Counted from the stretch's first letter, positions 1 to 7,480 are shown. The stretch is 10,842 bases of DNA from Planctomycetota bacterium (GCA_023429345.1 JAEYVB010000299.1:1-10842); one strand, 5' to 3'. The notes: generated by a model from the letters alone, not told the origin. Made by a program: numbers and translations.

Positions 1-1020
1 GTACCGCACCGCCCGCAGCCCCTCCCCCACGAAGGTCTGGTCGATATGCACCAGCGGCCGCCAGCGCGGGTACGTCGCCACGTACCCCGCCCCGCCCAGG
101 TCGAAGGCGTTGCCCATCCCCGGCGCCAGCATCCCGAGCGAGGCCGACCCCCGCGGGATGTTGAAATCTCCCAGCACGATGTCCGCCCCCGGGAACCCGA
201 ACGCCTCCACATCCTCCTTCACCACCTGCCCCCGGTCATCCCGCACCATCCGCGGCCCCATCCACTCGCTGATCGCGTTCCGCGCGTTCAGGGCCAGCTT
301 CCACCGCCACCGCCGCAGGTCCGACGGCATGTCGTACACCAGCAGCGTCACCGGCCGCCCCAGCTCCGCCGTCGCATCCACCCGCAGCCACATCGCCCGC
401 CCCGGGTCCGACCGCTTCCCCGCCGCGCCAAAGTCGATCGTCGTGTCCGGCGGCAGGTTCTGGAGCCCCATCCACGTGAAGCCGTACTCGCGGATCGGCT
501 GCTTGGCCAGCACCAGCACGCCGTACTCCCACGCCAGCGCCACCGGCGGCCCGAACTCCTCGATGATCGTCTCCCACCGCGCCCGCCCCCACGGGTTCAC
601 GAAGATCACGATGTCCGGGTCCTCCCGCGCCAGCACCGCCCGCACCGTGTCCGGCTTGTCGATCCCCGAGACGTTCCAGTGCAGCACCCGCAGCGCGCCC
701 CGCTGCGGCCGGTCCTTCAGGTAGTTCAGCACCCGCAGGTCCGCCGTCAGGTACGTCGCCAGCACCAGCCCCCACGCGATCCCCGTGTACAGCCGCGCCC
801 GCCCCAGCCCCCGCGCCCGCTTCCGCTCCAGGCGCGAGACGCCCGCCGCCAGCAGCAGCGCCGCCCCCGCCCCCGCGATCACCGCCCACGCCAGGACCCA
901 ATAGATGTACTGCGTGTACAGCGTCCGGTCCGTGAACACCCGCCCCACCGCCCAGAGCACCAGCGCGCCGGCCGCGCCCAGCGTCAACACGTACCCCAGC
1001 GCTCGCGCGACCCGTTGCAT
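1..1020 (-). CDS. Membrane-anchored endonuclease/exonuclease/phosphatase (EEP) family protein, C-terminus cut by window edge
   Basis: The frame is open from ATG at 1020 to the left edge (340 codons, no stop), so the C-terminus is missing. Three hydrophobic stretches (about residues 5-28, 39-62 and 80-94) precede the soluble domain, suggesting an N-terminal membrane anchor with the domain outside the cytoplasm, as in VanJ-like EEP proteins. EEP landmarks are visible: HWN (N116), DPDIVIF (134-140), GDFN (284-287) and HIDQ (325-328). Family members are metal-dependent phosphodiesterases or phosphatases acting on nucleic acids, inositol phosphates, lipids or lipid pyrophosphates; the substrate here cannot be read. 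Two usual active-site positions look changed: the LQE glutamate aligns with N142 and the mid-domain histidine with D230. There is no Shine-Dalgarno sequence; a TAGACT hexamer lies 9 bases before the ATG. It is divergent from the ferritin-like gene. Family assignment is firm, activity uncertain. Confidence 0.85.
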   Translation of the reverse strand, partial: MQRVARALGYVLTLGAAGALVLWAVGRVFTDRTLYTQYIYWVLAWAVIAGAGAALLLAAGVSRLERKRARGLGRARLYTGIAWGLVLATYLTADLRVLNYLKDRPQRGALRVLHWNVSGIDKPDTVRAVLAREDPDIVIFVNPWGRARWETIIEEFGPPVALAWEYGVLVLAKQPIREYGFTWMGLQNLPPDTTIDFGAAGKRSDPGRAMWLRVDATAELGRPVTLLVYDMPSDLRRWRWKLALNARNAISEWMGPRMVRDDRGQVVKEDVEAFGFPGADIVLGDFNIPRGSASLGMLAPGMGNAFDLGGAGYVATYPRWRPLVHIDQTFVGEGLRAVRY

Positions 1021-1029
1021 TCGGCCGCA

Positions 1030-1055
1030 AGTCTACCGCGTGAAAGAACGATCAA
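1030..1055 (-). promoter_or_regulatory. Putative promoter of the EEP gene (leaderless type)
   Basis: On the minus strand TTGATC (1055-1050) is followed after 14 bases by TAGACT (1035-1030), which ends 9 bases before the ATG at 1020. The -10 keeps the key T, A and final T, but the spacer is shorter than the usual 16-18, so the -35 may be wrong. Transcription would start at or within a few bases of the start codon. Confidence 0.35.
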
Positions 1056-1133
1056 GCCCGGCCCGGCCCCCCCGCTCTCATGGCCGCGGCCGGCGAACCA
1101 TTGCGCCGGAGCAACAACCCCAGGAGATGCCCC

Positions 1134-1553
1134 ATGGACAAGCGACAGCTCATCGAGGCCCTGAACGAGGACCTCGCCGCGGAGTTCGCGGCCATCATCC
1201 AGTACATCACCTACGCCGCGAAGGTCAGCGGGCCCGACCGCCCGGAGCTCTCCAAGTTCTTCCTCGCCGAGGTCGCCGACGAGCAGGGCCACGCCCAGTT
1301 CCTCGCCAACAAGATCGTCGCCCTCGGCGGCGAGCCGACCAATCGCCCCGCCCCGGTCCCCGCGGCCGCCAGCAACGAGGAGATGCTCGAGGCCATCGTG
1401 CAGGCCGAGCGCCGCGCGGTCGAGGGGTACACCGAGCGCGCCCGGCAGGCCGAGGAGTTCGGCGACAAGGGCCTCCAGGTGCAGCTCGAGGACATGGTGC
1501 GCGACGAGACCAGCCACCTCGAAGAGGTCCGGCGCATCCTCGGCCCGGGCTGA
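1134..1553 (+). CDS. Ferritin-like diiron protein (bacterioferritin-type, short form)
   Basis: A 139-residue, all-helical, acidic protein. The ATG at 1134 is preceded by AGGAG at 1122-1126 with a 7-base gap, which favours it over an in-frame ATG at 1080. The ligand set of a ferritin-like four-helix bundle is complete: E17, E50 with H53 (ExxH), E92, and E125 with H128 (ExxH). These numbers track the diiron ligands of E. coli bacterioferritin (E18, E51, H54, E94, E127, H130), and Y24 corresponds to its Y25. The residue at the bacterioferritin haem-ligand methionine (M52) is Q51 here, and the protein ends right after the fourth helix, without the short fifth helix, about 20 residues shorter than the 158-residue family standard. 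Likely role: iron oxidation and storage or peroxide detoxification in the cytoplasm. Whether it forms a 24-mer shell is unclear. The gene stands alone, divergent from the EEP gene and convergent with the symporter. Confidence 0.88.
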   Translation: MDKRQLIEALNEDLAAEFAAIIQYITYAAKVSGPDRPELSKFFLAEVADEQGHAQFLANKIVALGGEPTNRPAPVPAAASNEEMLEAIVQAERRAVEGYTERARQAEEFGDKGLQVQLEDMVRDETSHLEEVRRILGPG

Positions 1554-1559
1554 TGGCCC

Positions 1560-2879
1560 TTACTCGGGCGGGAGCCGCAGGGCCCCCTCGGTCCGGGCCA
1601 CGACCACCGCCGTCGCCGCATCGCCGCTGACGTTGATGACGGTGCGGCACATGTCGAGGATCCGGTCGACGCCCAGGATCACGGCGATGCCTCCCGCGAT
1701 CGCCTGCGGGGGGATGCCGACCGACTCGAGGATGATGATCAGCATCAGCACGCCCGCCCCGGGGATGCCGGGGGTGCCGATCGAGGCGAGCACCGCCGTC
1801 AGCAGGATCGTGATCTGCTGCGGGAGCCCGAGGTCGAACCCGTACAGCTCGGAGATGAAGATGGTCGCGACCGCCTGGTAGAGCGCGGTCCCGTCCATGT
1901 TCACCGTGGCGCCCAGCGGCAGCACGAAGCTGGTGATCTCCTCGTCGACGCCCAGCCGCTCGCGGGCGCACTCCATGGTGACCGGCAGCGTTGCCGAGGA
2001 GCTCGAGCTCGAGAAGGCCAGGAGCTGCGCCGGGGCCATCGCCCGGAAGAAGCGGCGGTAGGGCACGCCGCCGATGACGCGGGTCATGACCGGGTACACG
2101 CAGAGGAGCATGAGCGCGAGGCCGCCCAGGACCGTGCCGGCGTAGATCGCCAGCGACTTGAGCACCTCGAGGCCCATGGCGGCGACCACCGGGACGATGA
2201 GCGCGAACACCGCGTAGGGGGCCAGCCACATCACTATGTGGACGAGCTTGACGATGACGTCGGTGAGCGCATCGAAGAAGGCGATCACCGGGGCCGACTT
2301 CTCCCGGGGGATCAGCGTGAGGCCGATCCCGATCAGGAGAGCGGTGACGATCACCTGCAGCATCGCGCCGCCGGCGATGGCGGCGAAGGGGTTGGTCGGG
2401 ATCAGGTCCAGCATCTGGGCCCAGAAGCCGGGCACCTGCACGGTGCGGGCGATCTCCTCGGCAACCTCCGCCGACTTGCCGGAGGCCAGCCGGTCGCGGG
2501 CCTCGGCGGAGATGTACGAGCCCGGCTTGATGGTGTTGGCGAGCACGAGGCCCACCGTGACCGCCAGCGCGGTCGTCGTCAGGTAGATCCCCAGCGTCTT
2601 GGCCCCGATGCGCCCGAGCTTGCGCAGGTCGCCGAGGCTGGCCGCGCCCACGATCAGCGAGAAGAGGACGATCGGCACCGCGATGAAGCGCAGGGCCCGC
2701 ACGAAAAGCTTACCCACGAAGTCCGTCAGGCTCGTCAGGAAGGCGAAGGCCGTGCCCAGGAGCGGCGTACCCTCGGCGGCCGCGGCCAGCTGGGGCTTCA
2801 GCTCGTTGAGGGCCATGCCCACCACGACGCCCAGAACGAGCCCGATGATAATCTTCCAATGGAGGGCGAGCCTGCGCAT
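1560..2879 (-). CDS. Dicarboxylate/amino acid:cation symporter (DAACS family), glutamate/aspartate type
   Basis: A 439-residue inner-membrane protein of normal family length. Family signatures are in order: the serine-rich hairpin HP1 (FSSSSSSATLP, 289-299), NMDGT (327-331) in TM7, the HP2 hairpin ASIGTPGIPGAG (365-376) and the TM8 motif DMCRTVINVSGD (409-420). By alignment to GltPh, D409, R412, N416 and D420 correspond to D394, R397, N401 and D405. The arginine binds the side-chain carboxylate of glutamate or aspartate, so an acidic amino acid substrate is more likely than a neutral one. The NMDGT and TM8 motifs are typical of Na+- or H+-coupled members; the coupling ion cannot be decided. 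The stop codon (TAA) lies 6 bases from the end of the convergent ferritin gene, with no clear terminator between them. No Shine-Dalgarno sequence precedes the ATG; a -10-like element ends 6 bases upstream. Confidence 0.95.
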   Translation of the reverse strand: MRRLALHWKIIIGLVLGVVVGMALNELKPQLAAAAEGTPLLGTAFAFLTSLTDFVGKLFVRALRFIAVPIVLFSLIVGAASLGDLRKLGRIGAKTLGIYLTTTALAVTVGLVLANTIKPGSYISAEARDRLASGKSAEVAEEIARTVQVPGFWAQMLDLIPTNPFAAIAGGAMLQVIVTALLIGIGLTLIPREKSAPVIAFFDALTDVIVKLVHIVMWLAPYAVFALIVPVVAAMGLEVLKSLAIYAGTVLGGLALMLLCVYPVMTRVIGGVPYRRFFRAMAPAQLLAFSSSSSSATLPVTMECARERLGVDEEITSFVLPLGATVNMDGTALYQAVATIFISELYGFDLGLPQQITILLTAVLASIGTPGIPGAGVLMLIIILESVGIPPQAIAGGIAVILGVDRILDMCRTVINVSGDAATAVVVARTEGALRLPPE

Positions 2880-2885
2880 CGGGGC

Positions 2886-2914
2886 AAGCTAAAGGATGCG
2901 TGCGCCGGGCACAA
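2886..2914 (-). promoter_or_regulatory. Putative promoter of the symporter gene (leaderless type)
   Basis: On the minus strand TTGTGC (2914-2909) is followed after 17 bases by TAGCTT (2891-2886), which ends 6 bases before the ATG at 2879. A start site 7 bases after the -10 would fall on the A of the ATG. One arm of the 2894-2948 inverted repeat lies inside the -10/-35 spacer, where a bound repressor would block RNA polymerase. Confidence 0.45.
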
Positions 2915-2948
2915 GCCGGGGAGGGGCGGCCCCTACGATCACGCATCC
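2894..2948. repeat. 9-bp perfect inverted repeat in the divergent symporter/ABC exporter intergenic region
   Basis: GGATGCGTG (2894-2902) and CACGCATCC (2940-2948) are exact reverse complements, separated by 37 bases. The right arm ends on the base before the ATG of the ABC exporter; the left arm sits in the promoter spacer of the symporter. Nested inside is a 5-bp inverted repeat with a 3-base loop, AGGGG (2922-2926) and CCCCT (2930-2934). It may be a shared operator, or an RNA hairpin if transcription begins upstream. No regulator gene is adjacent. Confidence 0.5.
2934..2939 (+). promoter_or_regulatory. Putative -10 element of the ABC exporter gene (leaderless type)
   Basis: TACGAT ends 9 bases before the ATG at 2949. 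No convincing -35 is found 16-18 bases upstream (ACAAGC at the 17-base position), so the call rests on the -10 and on the same placement in three other genes of the window. Confidence 0.3.
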
Positions 2949-4994
2949 ATGCCGCAGGTTCCCCGCAGTTCGCGTCGGCGTTATGAGGAGTATGTCAAAG
3001 CCCGCCGCAAGGCGGCCCGGGATCGGGCGAAGCCCTCCCCGGACTCGACCGAGGAGCGGGAGAAGGCCAAGCTCAAGCGGACCCGCACGTTCTGGGAGCT
3101 TTTCACGCGGTTCTGGGGGCTGCTGGAGGGGCGGCGCGGGAAGGTCATCGCCTCGCTGGCGACGCTGACGGTTTCGGCCCTCATGGTGCTGATCGTGCCG
3201 GCGAGCACGAAGTTCGCGTTCGACTACGTCATCGCCGACGAGCCGGGCCCGGCGGGCATCCCCGACTGGGCGCCGCTGGCGGACTTTGCGCGGGACGAGG
3301 CCAACCGGATCACGATGCTGTGGGTGGTCGGCGGGTTCATGATCGGGGTGACCTTCATCCGCGTGCTGGTGGGCATGTGGGGGCGCTGGCAGATGACCCT
3401 GCTGACCAAGCGCACACAGATGGCCCTGCGGCGCGACGTCTTCGAGCACGCGGTGCGGCTGCCGCTGCACCGCATCCAGCAGATCAAGAGCGGGGGCGCG
3501 GCGAGCATCCTCCGCGAGGATGCCGGGGGCGCGGCGGAGCTGCTCTTCCAGATCATCTACAACCCCTGGAACGCGGTCGTGCAGCTCGTGAGCACGCTGG
3601 TGGTCCTGGCGTGGGTGGACTGGCGGATGCTGCTCGGCGGCGTGGTGCTGGTGCCGGTGGTGTGGCTGACGCACAAGACGTGGATCGCCCGCATCCGGCC
3701 GATGTACCGCGACATCAAGCAGACCCGCACGCAGATCGACGCCCACGCCACCGAGGCCTTCGGGGGCATCCGGATCGTCCGCGGGTTTGACCGGGCCAAG
3801 GGCGAGGCGGCGCGCTTCACGCGCGGGACGCACTTCATGGGCCGCCAGGAGATCCTCACCTGGTGGTGGTCGCGCGGGATCGACATGGCCTGGACGCTGC
3901 TGGTCCCGGTGGCGGCGACGGCCGTCCTGGTCTACGGCGGGCGGGCGGTGATCCGCGGCGAGCTGACTATCGGCGATGTGATGATGTTCACCGCGCTGAT
4001 GATGGGCCTGCTGGTGCCGCTCGAGCTGCTCGCCGGGAGCGCCACCGCGATGCAGACCAACCTCGCGGCCTTCGACCGCATCCTCGACATCCTCGGCGAG
4101 CCGCCGGAGTTCCACGACACAACCGGCGAGATCGTGGTGACGCGGGAGACGCCCGGGCGGATCACGTTGAAGGACGTCTGGTTCTCGTACCCCGGAAGGG
4201 ACCGGAAGCGGCGCCGGGAGGAGGATGGGGAGCGGGCGGCGGAGGAGCGGGAGCCGCGGGCCGCGGCCGCGGCGGCGCAGGCGGTGATCCGGGGCGTCTC
4301 GCTGGATGTGGCGCCGGGGGAGACGATCGCGCTGGTGGGCCCGAGCGGCTCGGGCAAGACGACGTTGTGCAACCTGATCGCGCGCTTCTACGACCCGACG
4401 CGCGGGAGCGTGGAGCTCGACGGCATCGACCTCAAGCGGATCGATGTCGAGTCGTACCGCCGCCTGCTGGGCATCGTGGAGCAGGATGTCTTCCTGTTCG
4501 ACGGGACGGTGGCGGAGAACATCGGCTACGGCCGGCGGGGGTCGGCGCGGGAGCAGATCGTCGAGGCGGCCCGCGCGGCGAATGCTCACGAGTTCATCGA
4601 GAAGCTCGACTACGGCTACGAGACACTGATCGGGGAGCGGGGGGTGCGGCTGAGCGGGGGGCAGAAGCAGCGGCTAGCGATCGCCCGGGCGCTGCTGGCG
4701 GACCCCCGGATCCTGATTCTGGACGAGGCCACGAGCAACCTTGATACGGAGAGCGAGCGGCTGATCCAGCGAAGCCTGACGCGGCTGATGCAGGGCCGCA
4801 CGGCCTTTGTGATCGCCCACCGGCTGAGCACCATCCGCCACGCGGACCGCATCGTGGTGATCGAGGACGGGCGGCTGATCGAGGTGGGGACCCACGAGCA
4901 GCTCCTGGAGAGCGGGGGCCGGTACGCCGAGTTTCTGCGGATGCAGGTGGAGGGGAACCGCGAGCTGGAACAGGCAGTCGAAGGTCCGAAATAA
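2949..4994 (+). CDS. ABC exporter half-transporter (membrane domain plus ATPase), MsbA-like
   Basis: A 681-residue protein of the homodimeric ABC exporter type. A basic, charged N-terminal extension (about 1-62) precedes a six-helix membrane domain; clear segments are near 66-86, 123-142, 200-241, 315-335 and 345-365. The ATPase domain is complete: A-loop Y414, Walker A GPSGSGKTT (464-472), Q-loop Q512, signature LSGGQ (568-572), Walker B ILILDE (588-593, catalytic E593) and H-loop H624. The domain order and sequence resemble lipid flippases or multidrug exporters of the MsbA type; the substrate cannot be told from sequence. Residues 416-444 are an unusual charged and poly-alanine insertion between the A-loop and Walker A. 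The frame stays open far upstream to 2238, but that part lies antisense to the symporter and reads as low-complexity, so I start at ATG 2949, where MPQVPRSS begins. No Shine-Dalgarno sequence is seen. The gene is divergent from the symporter. Confidence 0.93.
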   Translation: MPQVPRSSRRRYEEYVKARRKAARDRAKPSPDSTEEREKAKLKRTRTFWELFTRFWGLLEGRRGKVIASLATLTVSALMVLIVPASTKFAFDYVIADEPGPAGIPDWAPLADFARDEANRITMLWVVGGFMIGVTFIRVLVGMWGRWQMTLLTKRTQMALRRDVFEHAVRLPLHRIQQIKSGGAASILREDAGGAAELLFQIIYNPWNAVVQLVSTLVVLAWVDWRMLLGGVVLVPVVWLTHKTWIARIRPMYRDIKQTRTQIDAHATEAFGGIRIVRGFDRAKGEAARFTRGTHFMGRQEILTWWWSRGIDMAWTLLVPVAATAVLVYGGRAVIRGELTIGDVMMFTALMMGLLVPLELLAGSATAMQTNLAAFDRILDILGEPPEFHDTTGEIVVTRETPGRITLKDVWFSYPGRDRKRRREEDGERAAEEREPRAAAAAAQAVIRGVSLDVAPGETIALVGPSGSGKTTLCNLIARFYDPTRGSVELDGIDLKRIDVESYRRLLGIVEQDVFLFDGTVAENIGYGRRGSAREQIVEAARAANAHEFIEKLDYGYETLIGERGVRLSGGQKQRLAIARALLADPRILILDEATSNLDTESERLIQRSLTRLMQGRTAFVIAHRLSTIRHADRIVVIEDGRLIEVGTHEQLLESGGRYAEFLRMQVEGNRELEQAVEGPK

Positions 4995-5189
4995 CTATTT
5001 CGCCCCGAATACCCTTCCACATCCCGAACATGACGGTGAAGAAAGTAGTTTCCCCGTCCGGAAGGGCAAAACTCCTCTGGACGGATCCGCGAATCTAGAT
5101 CAAGCTGTATCGGTCGCGTCGGGGCGTTCGGTCGGTGCGTCGCGCATGGGCCCCCCGTCGAAGGGATTGCCAAGAAAGAGCGGAAAATC
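4995..5189. other. Intergenic region between ABC exporter and subtilase genes
   Basis: The longest gap in the window and less GC-rich than its surroundings, so it probably holds the promoter of the subtilase gene. I find no convincing -35/-10 pair. A 6-bp inverted repeat, CCGTCC (5054-5059) and GGACGG (5079-5084), has a 19-base loop and no following T-run, so it is not a clear terminator. No Rho-independent terminator follows the ABC gene. Confidence 0.5.
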
Positions 5190-7427
5190 ATGACTTCAAA
5201 GGTGCTGCTCACCGGGCGGATGGTTGTCGTTACCGGGGCCCTGGCCCTTGTTTGCGGGGCCGCGGCCTCTGCCTACGCCGCGGACGGCCAGACGACCACC
5301 GTCGGAACCGAGACGTTCGTCCGTCTTGGCTACGCCACGTTCGATCCGATCCAGGGCCTGCCGCCGGTGCCCCGCCAGCTGCGGGCGACGCCGGACAACG
5401 AGCTGTACCTGGTGCAGTTCGTGGGGACGCCGCTGGATGCGCACCGCGCCCAGATCACGGCGATGGGCGGGGTGGTGGAGCGCTTCCTGACCGATAACAC
5501 GCACGTGATCCGGATGCCGGCGTCGGTGCGTGCGCAGGTCGCGATGCTTGGCTATGTCCGCTGGGTCGGGGCGTACGAGCCGGCCTACCGCATGAGCGAG
5601 GACACCCGCGCCTTTGCCCTGGCGAACGACGGGGTGGCCCGCCGGTACTCGATCGAGTGCATGCGCAACGGGATGTCGCAGCAGCAGGTCCTGGGCGACC
5701 TGATCACCAAGATCGGCGGGACCGTGGAGATCTTCACGCCCGACCAGTACCGCCTGGAGGCGACGCTGACGCCGCAGCAGCTGCTGATGATCGCCCGGCG
5801 CAACGAGGTCAACTACATCGACCCGTGGTACGGCCCCGGCGGCCCGGACATGAACATCATGCGCCAGGTCGGCGGCGCGGTTCCGACGCTCTCGACGGCC
5901 GGGTTCCTGGGCCAGGGCGTGCGCGGGGAGATCTTCGACACGGGCGTGCAGCCCAACCACCAGCAGTGGGCCGGCAACCCGCCGATCACGCACAACACGA
6001 CCAACCTCGATTCGCACGGCAACGCGTGCTACGGCATCAGCTTTGCGACCGGCAACGGCAACGCCCAGGCCACGGGCCTGGTGCCGCAGGCCGAGAAGGG
6101 CATCTTCTGCTACTACAACAACACCAGCCAGTTCGGCGGCGGCCCGACGCGCCTGACGCTGAACACGCAGGCCGTGGACCCGGCCGGCAACTTCCGCTCC
6201 TGCTATCAGACCTCGAGCGTGGGCGGAAACCGGGTGCTGACCTACACCACCACCTCGGCGGAGACCGACGACTACCTCTTCCGCGTTGACTACCTGAGCA
6301 TGCAGAGCCAGAGCAACGCCGGGACGCGCAACTCCCGCCCGCAGGCGTGGGCCAAGAACATCGTCTCGGTCGGCGGCATGAACCACAACGAGACCGTCAG
6401 CTACGCCGACGACTCCTGGGCCACCGGCGCCAGCATCGGCCCGGCCGACGACCTCCGCCAGAAGCCCGACCTGGCCCACAGCTTCGGCAACGTGTGGACG
6501 ACGTACACCACCTCCACGACCGGCTACGGCCAGTTCAGCGGCACTTCCAGCGCCACGCCGATCACCTCCGGCTACATGGGCCTCCTCCACCAGATGTGGC
6601 ACGAGGGCGTGTGGCAGGGCCAGGGCGGCGCGGCCAGCGTGTTCCTCAGCCGGCCCAAGTCGACGACCGCCAAGGCGATCGCGATCAACACCGCCCACCG
6701 GTACCCCATCGGCCAGGGCGGCATGTACCGCGCCCGCATCGGCTGGGGCTCGATCCACATGGGCAACGCCTACGACATCGCGGCCAAGACCTTCATCGTC
6801 AACGAGACCGAGGTCCTCACCCAGGGCCAGACCGCCAGCTACACGCTCAACGTGGACGCGGGCGAGCCCGAGTTCAAGGTCACGATGATCTTCTCCGACC
6901 CGATGGGCAACCCCGCGGCCGCGCAGGACCGCATCAACGACCTCAGCCTGAAGGTGACCGACCCCAACGGCGTGGTGTACTGGGGCAACAACGGGATGGT
7001 CGCCACGGCCATCTCGGGCGCGGGCCAGCTGGTCGGGGCCAACTACAGCACGCCCGGCGGCGCCGCCAACACGGTGGACACGGTCGAGAACGTGTTCGTG
7101 CAGAACCCGGCCGCGGGCGCCTGGACCGTCGAGGTCATGGCGACGCAGCTCGTGCAGGATGCGCGTCTGGAGACGGTCGGCGTCACCGATGCGGACTTCG
7201 CGCTGGTCGCCACCGGCGTGAGCGCGGGCGGCGGCGGCGGTTGCTACGCCAACTGCGATGAGTCCACCACGGCGCCGGCCCTGAACGTCGCGGACTTCAC
7301 CTGCTTCCTCCAGCGCTTCGCCGCGGGCGACTCCTACTGCAACTGCGATCAGAGCACGTCGGTGCCGGTGCTGAACGTCGCCGACTTCACGTGCTTCCTG
7401 CAGAGCTTCGCGGCCGGCTGCCCGTAA
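5190..7427 (+). CDS. Secreted KP-43-like subtilisin-family serine protease (S8) with GC-type dockerin-like C-terminus
   Basis: A 745-residue exported protease. Residues 1-30 are a signal peptide with an AYA cleavage site. Two propeptide-like (inhibitor I9-like) domains follow, about 71-134 and 153-214, each with a hydrophobic strand, a helix and a closing strand (VRWVGAYEP; VNYIDPW). The S8 domain has the catalytic triad D250 (FDTG), H276 (DSHGN) and S453 (SGTSSATP), with N376 (SQSNAG) as the probable oxyanion residue. The usual HGTHVAG context is HGNACYG here, and the D-H gap of 26 residues is short. Residues 531-677 form a beta domain with NDLSLKVTDPNG, as in KP-43. A Gly linker (678-684) leads to two dockerin-like units (685-745) with loops beginning NCD and the motif LNVADFTCFLQ. 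Upstream of the ATG only a weak purine stretch (AAGAAAGAG) serves as a ribosome site. A strong terminator follows. Likely extracellular or surface-held; the substrate is unknown. Confidence 0.92.
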   Translation: MTSKVLLTGRMVVVTGALALVCGAAASAYAADGQTTTVGTETFVRLGYATFDPIQGLPPVPRQLRATPDNELYLVQFVGTPLDAHRAQITAMGGVVERFLTDNTHVIRMPASVRAQVAMLGYVRWVGAYEPAYRMSEDTRAFALANDGVARRYSIECMRNGMSQQQVLGDLITKIGGTVEIFTPDQYRLEATLTPQQLLMIARRNEVNYIDPWYGPGGPDMNIMRQVGGAVPTLSTAGFLGQGVRGEIFDTGVQPNHQQWAGNPPITHNTTNLDSHGNACYGISFATGNGNAQATGLVPQAEKGIFCYYNNTSQFGGGPTRLTLNTQAVDPAGNFRSCYQTSSVGGNRVLTYTTTSAETDDYLFRVDYLSMQSQSNAGTRNSRPQAWAKNIVSVGGMNHNETVSYADDSWATGASIGPADDLRQKPDLAHSFGNVWTTYTTSTTGYGQFSGTSSATPITSGYMGLLHQMWHEGVWQGQGGAASVFLSRPKSTTAKAIAINTAHRYPIGQGGMYRARIGWGSIHMGNAYDIAAKTFIVNETEVLTQGQTASYTLNVDAGEPEFKVTMIFSDPMGNPAAAQDRINDLSLKVTDPNGVVYWGNNGMVATAISGAGQLVGANYSTPGGAANTVDTVENVFVQNPAAGAWTVEVMATQLVQDARLETVGVTDADFALVATGVSAGGGGGCYANCDESTTAPALNVADFTCFLQRFAAGDSYCNCDQSTSVPVLNVADFTCFLQSFAAGCP
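7242..7424 (+). repeat. Dockerin-like module, copy 1 (two tandem units, subtilase C-terminus)
   Basis: It encodes residues 685-745 of the subtilase: two units of about 30 residues, each with NCD, then LNVADFTCFL, then FAAG. The module is the same length (61 residues) as the one ending the next gene and is highly alike in DNA, suggesting recent duplication or conversion. The spacing from NCD to NVAD resembles an EF-hand-like calcium loop. It has seven cysteines, one (C717) where the other copy has alanine. Confidence 0.85.
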
Positions 7428-7451
7428 GCCGGTCTGACTGGGTATTTCTCC

Positions 7452-7478
7452 AAGCCCCGCCCCGCGGCGGGGCTTTTT
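7452..7478 (+). terminator. Intrinsic terminator after the subtilase gene
   Basis: A perfect 10-bp stem, AAGCCCCGCC (7452-7461) with GGCGGGGCTT (7466-7475), closes a 4-base loop and is followed by T to 7478 (five T in all). It lies 24 bases after the stop codon at 7425-7427. The T-run almost abuts the -35 of the next promoter. Confidence 0.92.
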
Positions 7479-7480
7479 CA

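Noticed and set aside
46..1164. Plus-strand open frame of 372 codons over the EEP gene
   Set aside because: It reads as Pro/Arg/His-rich shadow sequence opposite a gene with clear EEP motifs.
1544..1580. Possible bidirectional terminator between the ferritin and symporter stops
   Set aside because: Only short GC-rich pairings (GGGC with GCCC) are found and there is no T-run on either strand.
2238..2948. Upstream in-frame extension of the ABC exporter gene by 237 codons
   Set aside because: This stretch lies antisense to the symporter gene and reads as Asp/Glu/Arg/His-rich low-complexity sequence. Exporter homology begins only after ATG 2949.
5030..5098. A 22-codon open frame (MTVKKVVSPSG...) in the gap before the subtilase
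   Set aside because: There is no ribosome site, no recognisable product, and such short frames are expected by chance.
5083..5099. Adjacent GGATCC and TCTAGA sites suggesting a cloning-vector joint
   Set aside because: The flanking sequence is continuous and matches the gap composition; no vector or polylinker sequence is seen, so the sites are likely coincidental.
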